Below, piece by piece: positions 45,294 through 57,409 of a DNA stretch of 64,000 nucleotides. The position numbers and the translations under genes are program-made. The first letter of the stretch is position 1, and each line of letters starts with the position of its first letter. Under the pieces are notes generated by a model, which worked only from the letters and a program-made list of their open reading frames with translations, was not told the origin of the DNA and did no database searches. The stretch is from Artemisia argyi (lineage: Eukaryota > Streptophyta > Magnoliopsida > Asterales > Asteraceae): NCBI GenBank assembly GCA_030686995.1, contig CM060709.1, forward strand, positions 307,353,857-307,417,856. Direction: 5' to 3'.

Positions 45294-47265
45294 ATGTTTT
45301 TCCCTACGAGTCGCGAGGCTGGATCTTCTTCATTCTCAGAGTCGCCACAACCATGTCGTGATCTTTCGTTTTCCGAGATTCAGTTAGCAACTCAAGACTT
45401 TGATGAGTCACTGGTAATTGGGCATGGGGGATTCGGCAAAGTTTACAAAGGAACCATCACCAATGGAGAAAGTCTCTTGGTTGTTGCTGTTAAGCGGCTG
45501 GACTCAACTTCTAATCAAGGAGCAGTCGAGTTTTGGGCTGAAGTTAAGATGCTTTCTAAGTTAAGGCACTGTCACTTGGTTTCTTTAATTGGTTATTGCA
45601 ATGATAGGCAAGAAATGATTCTCGTTTACGAATATATGCCACGTGGGACCCTTGAAGATCATCTCCACAACCTTCAAACTCTTTTACCTTGGGTAAAACG
45701 ACTTAAAATATGCATAGGGGCCGCTCGTGGGCTAGATTACCTCCACACAGGTGCAGGTATTCACCATGGAGTTATACATCGAGACGTCAAGAGCTCTAAT
45801 ATATTGTTACATAATAATTGGGCTGCTAAGATTTCTGACTTTGGGTTGTCAAAGATAGGTCCAACGAATCAGCCATCTACTTATGTTAACACTTTGGTGA
45901 AAGGTACATTTGGATATCTGGATCCAGATTACTTTCAGACTGGTAGGCTGACTCGAAAGTCTGACGTGTATGCATTTGGAGTGGTACTACTTGAAGTTCT
46001 GTGTGGTAAACGAGCAGTAGATAGAAGTCTTGACGAGGAGCGATGGGGTTTAGCAAGTTGGGCTCTAGATTCTATCAAAGAAGGTAGGCTTAAGCAAATT
46101 GTTGATCCTAACATAAAGGGGAGAATATTTCCTAAATGTTTGAAGGAGTTTGCACGGCTTGCAGAGCGTTGTTTGCATAGCCATCCAAAGCAGCGTCCAA
46201 CAATGGCCGAGGTTGTGGTCAGTCTTGAGTCTATACTAGTCTTACAGGAGAAAGCTAACACTGCATTGTGCCCTCCAGCCAAGACACTATTTGGTATAAA
46301 GATGCCGATGTTTCTATTTCCATCTAACCAAGAAAACTTTGGTATTATGCTTGATCTCTATTCTCTTCCATTCTGTTATATCATAGTTCTTTCAAACGCT
46401 TAATACATGTGTTGTTTTTGTAGTTGGCGGTATAAGTTTAAAACCTTTGGAGTTATACCTTGATAGTATCCAAGGTGAACACAAAGTATTAAACCAAGAA
46501 AACTTTGGTATTATGCTTGATCTCTATTCTCTTCCATTCTGTTATATCATAGTTCTTTCAAACGCTTAATACATGTGTTGTTTTTGTAGTTGGCAGTATA
46601 AGTTTAAAATCTTTGGAGTTATACCTTGATAGTATCCAAGGTGAACACAAAGTATTAATCCAGTTTGCTTTTAAAACTATCAGCACTGCAACTGAAAACT
46701 TCTCTGCAGCTAATAAAACGTCACAGCATCGATATGGTTCCATGTATAAGGTAATAACATTCACATATCTTTACTACTACTTTTATTTCTTTCAGGTTTT
46801 TGCAAGATTGCGAAAACTTCAACTTATAATTAGTTATTTACTATTTTCAGGGAAAGCTACAAAATGGACAAGGAATAGTAGTTTCACGGCCTTATTTAGA
46901 TACCGAATTCCAAGGATATAAAAGGGAATTGTCGTTACTGGTAAAAGCTCAACATGAGAATTTGATTCAGTTGCTTGGATATTGCATTAAAGAAACAACA
47001 ATGTTCATTGTTTATGACTTTGCACCATATGCAAGTCTGGATCGCTTAATATTTGGTATGAATTTTCATTTTTAAATGTGAACCTTCAATGATACTTTTA
47101 TAAACGCCACACAAGTGTTTACTCTGACAAAAAGAGCTTGTGTTCCAATGGTACCCATAGTTGTGTGAGAAACTCTCCAACCAAATCGTTGAGGGTTCAA
47201 GTCCTGCTTAGGACATGTGAGATGGTTGTGGTGTATAATTTGTGAGATACTTGCCGTTCTATTAA

Positions 47266-47329
<64 letters not shown>

Positions 47330-48929
47330 TAATAATAATAAATGAAGTGTTTACTCTGACAAGAATGGCAGTTGTCTTAATTTTTTTTTCCTTTTTTTGT
47401 TTTTTAATTTCTTAATTGATTAATTCTTTATTTTCAAAAGTAAACGAATATGTTTTGGATTTTCCAAGAAGTTTAAAGGTTGATCTACCCTGTTTTTATT
47501 TTCTTCTGTCGATTTGGTATATACATGAAATGTGGCCTTATAAAGTAGTTTCCGATAGTTGGCTGACATTAATGATTAAGATAATTGTTGGGTGGCTTGT
47601 TTTTACACTGTCCCGTTTTGAATCGTGTTAATATTGATGGAGTAATCTTTGACAAACATGCATATTGTGATCTATGTTTCTAGATCCTATGTCTACTCTT
47701 TTGGACTGGAATGAGCGGTACAAAATAATTCTAGGCGTTGCTAGGGTCCTCGTTTACCTTCACAAACATGCTCCTATTCAGATCATACATGGTAACGTCA
47801 AACCTAGTAACATTCTATTGGATGTAAGTTTGGACCCCAAACTTGCAGATTTTTGGTTTGCAAGATGCTTAGCAAACAACGAGAATGATTCTGTTAATGC
47901 AAAGATAATTCTTCAGACCTCGTAAGTTCATGCCCATCCCAATCAACATTCTTCTTGTTTTGTAAGGTCTCAGCATATTGAAGCAAATTCATCTGACATG
48001 TTTGTTTCTTTTAGTCTCTTTTCTTTCTAATATACTATTACACTTATATGTGCCGTGGCAGGGAATACACAGCACCAGAGTATACGGATATATATCATGG
48101 TCCTGTGTCAACTAAATCTGACGTCTTTAGTTTTGGCATGTTAATTTTGAAAACTATAAGTGGATGTAGAAAATACAATGACATTCCCACAGCTAACGAG
48201 AACTTTGTACAACATGTAAGTATGTTTATGGATGATCCATCTACCAATGGTTAAGTAATGCTTTATCTTAACGGGTCAAATGGTTAAGTAAAGTCGTTCA
48301 AAGTAAACTACAGTATTAATGCAGAAACTAAAAGGTTTGAAAAGTGATGTATTCTGTGTCAACCCAATTGGACACGGCATATTTTGACCCGTGTAAAAAT
48401 ATACATGTTTTGACCCATATAAAATGATACATGTTTTTCTTTTGGGTATAGGGTTACCCCGGTAAAGTATAACATGATACATGTTTTGACCCACTCAAAA
48501 TGCTTGCATGTTTTCACTTGGTATGACATATTTTTTATCGTGTTTATAATATTTTTGTTCTTTATGGTGGACTGGTGGGAGTATAACTACATGCTTGTTG
48601 ATTTGTTGCAGGCATGGACGAATTGGTGGGCCGGAACATCTTCAAGTATCGTTGATCCTAGAATTGATGCAGATTCAAGATCCATAAGAAGCTTCATTCA
48701 CATTGGGTTGTTATGTGTTCAAGAAGATGCAAATGACAGACCAACAATGGAAGATGTCCTTGCGATGCTACTTAGCGGTTCTTTTCTAACTCTCCCTATT
48801 CCCAAAAAACCGTTATCACCACAAATTATAGAAGAGGATTTGGCTATTACTAATGTTCCAGTTGCATTGTTATTGGAAAACCATGATATAGAGACAGTTG
48901 ATGAGTTCATATCGGAGCTACATAAGTAA
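45294..48929 (+). CDS. Tandem kinase-pseudokinase protein 2 (CrRLK1L-type kinase + CRK-type pseudokinase)
   Basis: Seven exons: 45294-46341, 46424-46507, 46590-46750, 46851-47055, 47684-47921, 48062-48215 and 48612-48929, in frame throughout (about 735 aa). An in-frame TAA lies upstream of the ATG and no signal peptide is seen. Kinase 1 keeps GHGGFG (43-48), VAVK (Lys 67), HRD (162-164) and DFG (182-184). Exon 2 (28 codons) is an extra copy made by a 166-bp tandem duplication. The CRK-type second domain begins QFAFKTISTATENFS. It lacks a glycine loop (QHRYGSMYK) and the VAIK lysine (IVVSRPY), has HGN for HRD (47788-47796), and DFW for DFG (47848-47856). It should be catalytically dead. The C-terminus ends VDEFISELHK. 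A SINE sits in the fourth intron. Confidence 0.87.
46326..46657 (+). repeat. 166-bp tandem duplication creating an extra exon
   Basis: 46326-46491 and 46492-46657 are nearly identical (I count two mismatches in the exon start). Each unit spans the end of an exon, its donor, an 82-nt intron, an acceptor and the start of the next exon. The duplication therefore produces a new 84-nt exon (46424-46507) with matching phase at both ends. Confidence 0.92.
47113..47362 (+). mobile_element. SINE with (AAT)n tail and 18-bp target duplication
   Basis: The target duplication AAGTGTTTACTCTGACAA is perfect at 47113-47130 and 47345-47362. Between them lie an A-box-like region (TTCCAATGGTACCC), a B-box GGGTTCAAGTCC (about 47189-47200) and an AAT-repeat tail (about 47262-47340). 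This is a textbook plant tRNA-type SINE, inserted in an intron of tandem kinase gene 2. Confidence 0.92.
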
Positions 48930-50100
48930 TTGGGATGTTAAATGTATCTTAAAGCTTATCTAAGGATTTTAAAGATCTAACATATCAGATTATCTTCCCC
49001 TTTCTTTTTTTTCCTTCAGTTTTTCACATTGACGTATATGACAAGTGAACAATAAATTTCTAATAGACAACTTTACTTTTCACAATTACACGTTAAGCAC
49101 CAGTTACCGGCAGGAGCATACTATTTAAAAGGGAAATGATTTGCACACTCCACTTTTAGATTGGCACACTCCAACTTGTGCTTTAAACAGCTGTACAGTT
49201 TATAAATTATGCTTTAACTAGTTGTACATTGGAGTGTGCAAATCAAATCCAAATGTGTGCAAATCATCTCACTTAAAAACATGCATATTTAATTCAGTAA
49301 TGAGAATAGGAAGTACCATAAACTATAGCTCTATAGCAAAACAATACTCCGTACTCTGTAAGATTAATCAACACAACTTCTACGAGAGATGTTACTTCCG
49401 GGATATTGAAAGATAGCAAGTACCATAAACTATAGCTCTATAGCAAAACAATAGCACAATATTTATACTACAAATTTATGCCTAATATGTGCTCCGACAT
49501 CATTAATTCAAGCCTTGCAAGGAGATGGCAGTGAACTGCTACTGCTGATGTTCCTGCTGCATTCTTCGTCTTGGAGGCTTGTATATCAACAATTACAGTA
49601 CATTTAAATTGACCAAAATTTTTTTTTGTGTGCAATAGGTGAATTATATTAATATCAACAAACAAATTACAAGTATACTATTCTTCTGAGATGGACATAC
49701 CCCATCCAGAGATTCTGAAACAGCAACTAAACAAATGCAGGAAACAATACAATCTCAGACAATACTAACCCATATATCTGATATATAGCACTACATCAGA
49801 TTTCAAAATCAGAGCTGCAAGTATAACATAAACCATGCCAGCTTGATCTTTTATTAATTCACCACTCATGCACTACCATCTAGCTACATTTCCACATCAC
49901 TTTTCCATCTAACCATTCAACCAGCATCCACAATGGCAAGACAAAAAAAGTGTGTGGCTTCACTAGGAACCCAAACCCATCAACCACACGTATGGTATCA
50001 AAATTTAATGGCAGTAAAAAGTACAGGATCATGGTCAAATGGAACACTGGACTCTGTACCAAACGAAATCAACCACGCGTATGGTATTTTAAGAAATGCA
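48930..50100. other. Intergenic region between tandem kinase genes 2 and 3 (convergent 3' ends)
   Basis: It contains a MITE (49131-49272) and a repeated phrase (ACCATAAACTATAGCTCTATAG at 49314 and 49421). It also has sequence near 49480-49600 resembling 54170-54260, plus the 3' flank of gene 3. No other gene is recognised. Confidence 0.5.
49131..49272. mobile_element. Short MITE-like inverted repeat
   Basis: The arms contain GATTTGCACACTCCA and its complement TGGAGTGTGCAAATC, with outer parts GAAATGATTTGCACAC and GTGTGCAAATCATCTC. Possible 6-bp duplication TTAAAA on both sides. The superfamily is not assigned. Confidence 0.65.
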
Positions 50101-53100
50101 CTATCTTGGGGATAAATAAGATATAAACTCTTCAACTGCACTGGTATCAAAATCGTCAACTGGCATTTCAGTAACACATGCTGAATGCTCTCCTGTCATC
50201 TTTTCTCGCATTTTCGTCACTGGGAGAGTAAGAGATGAATTTCCAAGCAACATGGCAACAATTTCCTCCATTTTTGGCCTATCCGCTGCCTCTCCTTGAA
50301 TACACAACAGCCCAACCTCGATGAATCTTGTCATGGAACCTGAATCGGCATTGATTCTGGGATCAATTATATTTGACAATGTTCCTTCCAACCAATTTCT
50401 CCGGACCTACAACAGTTCAACATGTCTGTAACTATACCCCATTTTGATTCAAAGTTCTCTTTACGTTACTGCTAAAACCATACTATTGAGCATGAATTAA
50501 TAATATCAGGTAGAAATTGATATTTATAACAATGTCAATTATTTGTTTAGGAAGTACTGGATTTGATTTGAAAGGGTAGGAATGCATCTAGGATCAAATC
50601 ACACTTACATATTCTACCAACTGTATGTCAAGTTGGAAGTAATTAGATATTCTACGCCCGGTTATAGTTTCCAAAATCACCACACCAAAATTGAAGACAT
50701 CTGACATTGTTGACAGATTGAATTTCATTAGACGCTCCGGTGCAATGTATCCCCTGTCACATGAGATGATGTGCAGGTATTAGTCACCATGAATGAAAAC
50801 ATAGGAACAGGGCATCCAAGTGGATGCAGATCTTTTAATACCACATTTGTACTTACATGTCCCTGCCAACAGCATTAACAGGAATGCAGTCAGTTTTGTT
50901 GATTGCCTTAGCAAACCCAAATTGTGATAGTTTGGGTTGAAAACTTTTGGCTAAAAGAATGCTTTCGGATGTTAAATGACCATGTATGACCGTAACGGGA
51001 GCATGCTTGTGAAGGTAAACAAGTACTCTAGCAATACCTAGTATTATATTGTACCGTTTATTCCAGTCTAGAAGATTACACATAGGATCTGTAAACATAC
51101 ATCACAAAATAAATGTTTGTCAATCTATTATTCGCCTAGTTTCATACTATTTAAATAAAGTAAGGTTAACATTAAGCATGAGATGTCCAACTCAAAATGA
51201 CATTCATACCAAATATTAAATGATCCAGGCTTCGATGAGGTGAAAACTCACGGATGAAAAAAACTTTTGTTCCTTCAATACAATATCCCAGCATCTTGAC
51301 CAAATTCTCATGCTCAAGCTTAACCAGTATTGATGCTTCATGCATTTTATATCTCTTATATACAATGGAAAAAGGTAACGTGACTTCTATATCTCGTCCA
51401 TTTTGTAGCTTTCCCTGATAAACAAGGTATTTCTAAAATATGTAGCTAGAAATTGGAGCAAAGTTGTTCGTGACAATTTATGCTAATAACCAAAAATGAT
51501 ATGTATGACTAGAAACCTTGTATTTTGAACGGTATCCTTGATGGACAAATTTATTAGCTTCAGAGAAGTTTTCAGTTGCAATGTTGATAGTATCAAAATC
51601 AAACCTGCGGAATGTTTGGTTTTCACCTTGAATATTATCAAGGTATAACTCCATGGTATTTAAACTTGTATCTTGAACTGCAATTTCAACAGAAAAACAA
51701 GTTTTAGAAAACAGTTGCTATTACTTATGTATCGCGAAGCTAAAGTTGTAAGTTATGTTGTTTAGGGTCATTAGTCATTTAATGTAACTGAGATTTACTC
51801 GAGACCAAATAGATCTCTGGTTAATCTCAAATATGGTTTAAGAGGCGTGGTCGTTTGGAGTGCATGCTCGGGTAAGGTAACTGATTTTGGCAACGACAAA
51901 TAGCTGGGCCCGGGGGTTGAGGTGCAACACTAAAATTAACTGTTACAGAATCAACTGATCTTTGGCTATTTCCTGCTAAAACAACCAACTGCACAATGGT
52001 TGTGTTATGATAAAGGATATTTCAGTTTCATAAAACATGAAATAACTTGCAGAAATAATCTCAAGTTTTCTTGCTGTTTTCTAGACAAAATTAAGTTCTC
52101 TCATTTTATTTTTATTTCTTATTTGATCCTTACTCCATATAAATTTTGTGTAACCTAGGCTAATATTGGGTCAAAAAACTCAAACTAATATACACGGAGA
52201 ATGATTTTTTTTTTTTAACGTACGTGGTCCAAAAAATTATCCAAGCAGGATATCGATTGTCATCAAACCAGTCCCATAGGTCTAACAATTTAATCACAAA
52301 GAATTAGATTGAAGAGAATACGATACCTAAGTTTTCCGCATTGGATGGAGAGACAATCAAAGGTACCTTCCTACGAAATATTGTCATGCCTCCTGCACGC
52401 TGCAATGTACTGTTGGCTTTCTCCTGTACGGCTAGCACAGACTCAAGTCCCACCACAACCTCGGCCATCGTAGGACGCTGCTTCGGATGCCTATGCAAAC
52501 ACCGGTCCGCTATCCGTGCAAACTCCTTTAAACATTTAGAAGATATACTTCCCCTTAATTTGGAATCAACAATTTGCTTTAGCTTGCCGTCTTTAATGGA
52601 ATCTTGAGCCCATATTGCCAAACTCCATTGCTCCTCATCAAGACTTCCGTCTACTGCTTGTTTCCCACACAAGACTTCAAACAATACCACCCCAAAAGCA
52701 TACACATCAGATTTTCTGGTTAACTTACCCGTGTAAAAGTAATTAGGATCAAGATATCCAAATGTGCCTTTTACAATAGTGTTAACATAAGTGGACTGCT
52801 GATTTTTTGGGCATATTTTTGACAACCCAAAGTCCGAAATCTTTGCTTCCCAATTGTTCTGTAACAATATGTTAGAACTCTTGACATCACGATGTATAAC
52901 ACCATGCTTAATACCCGTGCCAGTGTGAAGATAGTCTAACCCACGAGCTGCCCCTATGCATATTTTGAGTCGTGTTATCCAAGGTAGGGAATATAAACGT
53001 TTGTGGAGATGGTCTTCAAGGGTTCCACGGGGCATATACTCGTATACAAGGATCATCTCATTCTGATCATTGCAATAACCAATCAAAGACACCAGGTGAC

Positions 53101-53377
53101 AGTGCCTTAACTTAGATAGCATCTCAACTTCTGCCCAAAACTCCTCTGCTCCTTGATTAGAAGTTGAATCAAGCCGCTTAATGGCAACAACCAAACGACT
53201 CTCACTGTTAGAGATGGTTCCTTTGTAAACTTTGCCAAACCCACCATGTCCTATTACCAATGACTCATCAAAGTAATTAGTTGCCTGCTGAATCTCATAA
53301 AATGTAAGCCGGCAGCAAGGTTCCGACAACTCCAAGGATTCAAAAGATCTAGCCTCGTGACTGTTAGAAGGCAACAT
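50101..53377 (-). CDS. Tandem kinase-pseudokinase protein 3 (CrRLK1L-type kinase + CRK-type pseudokinase)
   Basis: Six exons on the minus strand: 53377-52327, 51677-51517, 51414-51210, 51088-50857, 50753-50609 and 50406-50101, in frame (about 699 aa). Kinase 1 is very close to that of gene 1 and keeps [18 protein letters not shown] and DFG. The second domain begins [15 protein letters not shown]. It lacks the glycine loop ([10 protein letters not shown]) and the lysine (IEVTLPF), has HGH for HRD (about 50976-50984), SES for the usual SN of the catalytic loop, and QFG for DFG (about 50926-50934). The APE-like motif is APE. Exon 5 is 9 nt shorter than in genes 1 and 2. It ends [11 protein letters not shown]. 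This is the most degenerate pseudokinase of the three, yet its frame is intact. Confidence 0.86.
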
Positions 53378-55145
53378 AGTTATTTATCGTAATGAATAAG
53401 AATTAGATTCAAAATGGTATGTTAATGTACATAATCATTAAGGTTGCATATATGAACTGGAGTCATTACATAAATGGATTGTTGACTTGTTATGTAGTCA
53501 ACATATACAAACTTATTTTTTTTCTTCCATGAAAGAGACATGTTTGGACACTTGGACCTTAAGAAGTATATTATTGGTGTTTAAGACGCGTACGAAATTA
53601 AGAAATGCACAGGAAATCAAATGTCTCTAGAAGCAGTAACATCAGCTTTTTCTTTTTTCTTACTCAAAAAAATAGAAGAATGGTTATTCTTTTTAAGCTT
53701 GGGATATGAATAAATTGTTGCTTCATTTATTATTTCCATATGTTTTCGCTTTATACACTCAATCTACTAAACCCTTAAATCAATTACAACTAGGAGACAC
53801 AGATTAGTACAGTTAAAAGGCTCTGTTTCAAACTTGTTCACACCAATAAACGACATGCACACCTCTGAATTACTCATATATCATATGCTGATATTCAGGT
53901 TCTCAGTTAGCAACTATTGATTTTTGATTTTATTTCCTGCTCCACCAGGCCGGCCCTGAGGTGTAAAATATACTTGCATGTTAAACACCAGTGACTAGGA
54001 AGTCTAATATTATAATGGATAGCATATTTCTAACACACATAACAATTCAGTGAGTCGAAGAAACTGACAACACAAAGTTGCCCACTAATTAGATAATCAA
54101 CCCAGCTTCTATCATCAGATATATTCCACTATATTAACAGAATGATAACACAGTCATACTACAAATTTGTGCCTAATATATGCTCCGACGAGGAGGACAG
54201 GAGGTGGCGGTGAAGTGTAACTGCTTCTGATTCTACGGCTTAGAGGTCTATACATCAACAATTAGAGATCGCAATTTTGATAATGCAAAGTACACAAACA
54301 TTGATTAGAGATCGCAATTTTAACCCATTTGTGTGAAAATGGGTCTATTTGGGTTATGTTTAATTTATAAAGAACCAAACAAAAAAAGGTTGGTCTTTGG
54401 TTGTGATTTCCAATAAATAAATAAATAAATACATAAATAAATAAACAAATTAATTCCAGTTATCTTCACCTGCACTTGTATCGTATTACTAGACTACCAA
54501 ACGAAATCAATGGGATCGTCTGATACAGGATGGTGGTAAAAAGGAACACTGGACTCTTACCAAACGAAATTAACCACGTGTATGGTATTTTAAGAATGCA
54601 CTATCTCGGGCATAAATTAGTAAGTTCGAATGCTCGAATAAACTGTATTGATTTGACGGTTCAAAAACTATGTGTGATACATGGTTGGAAAGCTAAAGAT
54701 GCGTGTTTTTCAATGCCAAAATTGATGAGTTATTTGGAGTTCTACAAAAATGTTTATACCCGTTTTACGAAAGTATGTTGAGTATTCAAACTTACAGATT
54801 AGTGTTATCACAAGTGATATATCAAGCAAAATATTGCATCGAGAAAAAAAAAAGTTTGTCGAAAGTATATGAAGGTGCTCATCTATTGAAAGATAATTAA
54901 GTGCTCGGTACGATTGTATAATTTTTGTTGGTTAATGGTTTACGGTTTTTAGATATGTAATTTATAAAAAAAAATATGATGAAAGTGAGTTTTAATTAGA
55001 AAAAAATGAGGTGAAATGGTACGAAAATGTCCTTAAATGAAACTTTTGGGAAATGTCCTTGAGTGAAACTTTTCTCATATTAAATGTCAAATCATGCTTT
55101 GGCCTCCCTTTCGTGGAAGAAGACATCTTAGTGTGAATGCTTGAC
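53378..55145. promoter_or_regulatory. Upstream region of tandem kinase gene 3, duplicated from 43711-45170, with a relic
   Basis: This is colinear with the region between genes 1 and 2, including the relic at 54601-54627 and the block CGTCAAATCATGCTTTGGCC...TTTCGTGGAAGAAG near 55085-55120 that precedes gene 2. The plus-strand gene expected at the right is absent, and a copia LTR begins at 55146 instead. Confidence 0.6.
54543..54627 (-). pseudogene. Second relic of a tandem kinase 3' end
   Basis: On the minus strand ELTNLCPR and a stop (54627-54601) are followed by the same 3' flank as gene 3 and the relic at 44678. Confidence 0.6.
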
Positions 55146-55781
55146 TGTTGGTGGTTATGAGCCCAGAACAGGGTGAAGATAATCAATGACCTAACTATGT
55201 ACTAATGAATGGTTACCGGATATCACTTGGAATCGTGTTATCACTTTCCAAAGTACTATTCGACCCTAATGCCTGGGTATCACGAATATCTACTTGGGAT
55301 AAGACCAAATGTTTGTTATTGAATTAGGCACAAATCAATAACCCTTTGCGTTTAAGTGTTATATGTTTCCTTTGTATTTTCTCATGCATAATTGATTTCC
55401 TATATATAGGAAAATACTCATAGCTAGTCAAATGGAATTATGAGAATTAATCGGCCCATTAATCTCAACATAATTACCCCCATTATAGCCAAAAATAGTG
55501 GTTACATGACCAATAAACGTGGTCACGAGTGTTGATGTAACTGTCATTTGGATAGGTCAAATCAGTTACATATTCAACCAGTACTCTAGCAGCAGAATCA
55601 ACTTAGCACTAAGAGCAGAAACTCTGCTCATCAGCAGAATCAAGCAGAAACTAGCAGTGGTATCACTGCTTAACCACTATTTCAGTCAAGGTAATCAGGG
55701 ACTTAATGGGTGTACACTCCGTACCTCCAAACCCATTTCCAAGTATGATTTGATCCCTCAAGTGCACTAAATTTTCCAACA
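55146..55781 (-). mobile_element. LTR of a second copia element (636 bp)
   Basis: It begins TGTTGG and ends CCAACA, perfect 6-bp terminal inverted repeats. On the minus strand it is preceded by the purine-rich AAATTTGGGGAGGAT (55782-55796), a polypurine tract, so this is the 3' LTR of a minus-strand element. Confidence 0.85.
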
Positions 55782-56298
55782 ATCCTCCCCAAATTTAGTT
55801 CACTTCCTTTGCATGAAAATCAAACATTAAACAAAACATATGCATAAATGAAAATATCCTGAGGATTGAATTTCCATCTTAGTACATTACACGTTCAAAT
55901 ATTCGAGAATCAGGGTGTTCTAAGAATTGAACCCTTCAACCCATTTGAATACCTGAAGATAAAATACACATACGTTTTCAAACACTTAAACACTCTTGAC
56001 ACTATACGTGCCACGTGTCCATATCCAATTCATAAATGTTGTAAAAGCTAAAAGTCCATAGCTTCCTGAAGCGGCAAAACTTCAACATTCACATAGGTGT
56101 TTCCTCTTTATTCATGCTCCTGCTTAGCACCTTTTCAAAGAAATTAACCATTGAGAAGTAAAGACTTCATCCTCCTTTTCAGCAGGTTCCAAGCACAAAC
56201 CTTGGAATGATTGTAAAACATGTACTTCAGTACACTAAATGTTCAACTTTTCACATTGAACTCAGCTCCCAAGTTTCCTCAGGAGGGAGTTGGGTGTC
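55782..56298 (-). other. 3' untranslated internal region of the second copia element
   Basis: Sequence between the RNase H stop and the polypurine tract. No ORF is supported. Confidence 0.6.
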
Positions 56299-57000
56299 TT
56301 AGCATTCAGTGACTAAGTTGGACTTTAAACCCATCCCTTTAGCAGACTTTATAACCAAGTCTCTAGCAAGACCTTTCGTCAAGTGATCAGCTAAATTTTG
56401 TTGAGATCTAACAAACTCTATAGAAACCACCCCATTCATGATTAGCTCACGAATCATGCTATGCCTGACACCTAAGTGTCTCGACTTTCCATTGTACATC
56501 TGGCTATAAGCCTTTGCCAATGTAGCAGCACTATCACAATGGATAGAAATAGGTGCTATAGGTTTAGGCCACAATGGAATCTCAAGAAGTAGGTTTCTCA
56601 ACCATTCAGCTTCTTTACCAGCAGCTGCTAAAGCCATAAATTCAGATTCCATTATTGAACTGGTGATACAAGTTTGCTTCTTGGATGCCCAAGAAATTGC
56701 ACCTCCGCTAAGTAGGAATACCCAGCCACTGGTAGACGAATTGTCTTCAGTGTTACTGATTCAACTTGCATCAGTGTATCCTTCCAACACTGAAGGATAA
56801 CCAGTATATGAGAGACTATAATCCATAGTTCTCTTTAAATACTTCAGTACCCTCTGAATTGCTTGCCAGTGCTGAGCACTAGGATTACTAGTATACCTGC
56901 TCAGTTTACCCACTAAAAAAGCAATATCAGGCCTTGTACAAGTCATATCATATATCAGGCAGCCAATCACCCTAGAATACTCAAGTTGAGATACAACTTT
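56299..57000 (-). pseudogene. copia RT-RNase H C-terminal fragment
   Basis: On the minus strand one frame runs from about 57000 ([20 protein letters not shown]) through LKYLKRT, YTDAS, a TGA where Trp is expected (56758-56760), [32 protein letters not shown], the CDSAA block and ADHLTKGL. It resembles Retrofit/Ale-type copia RNase H. Everything upstream (gag, protease, integrase, most of RT and the 5' LTR) is missing, with a clean break near 57000. Confidence 0.85.
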
Positions 57001-57117
57001 TGTAAAACCCTAAAATCTCAAACATTTAAAATTTCTAAATTGCCCCTCTAACTTTGAATTAATAAGAACACTATGAATGTATAACCTAAGTTACTAATAT
57101 CCTAAATCATTAATAAG

Positions 57118-57409
57118 CAGGGCCGTCCCATGAATTTATGAAATTTTTGAGGGCCCTGGGCGAAATTAAATAATGAAGCTTTTTGATAAGGAATACTATA
57201 TATAAAGTGTCAGATATAATGCAATTAGTTGGCTAAATGTTCTAATATATTACTCATTTAAGATATTTTCTCATCTAAATATTTTTTTTTCTTTGTGAAA
57301 AATGTGCGTACACATGCATATAATTATTAACGTGACAAATTTTGAGGCATTTAAAAATTTTGAGACCCTGTGCGGTCGCTCACCTTACACACCCTCAAAG
57401 TCGGCCCTG
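57118..57409. mobile_element. hAT-type MITE (292 bp) with 8-bp TSD
   Basis: The ends CAGGGCCG and CGGCCCTG are inverted, and the flanking duplication TTAATAAG is perfect at 57110-57117 and 57410-57417. An 8-bp TSD and CAGGG ends are typical of the hAT superfamily. There is no coding capacity. Confidence 0.9.
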
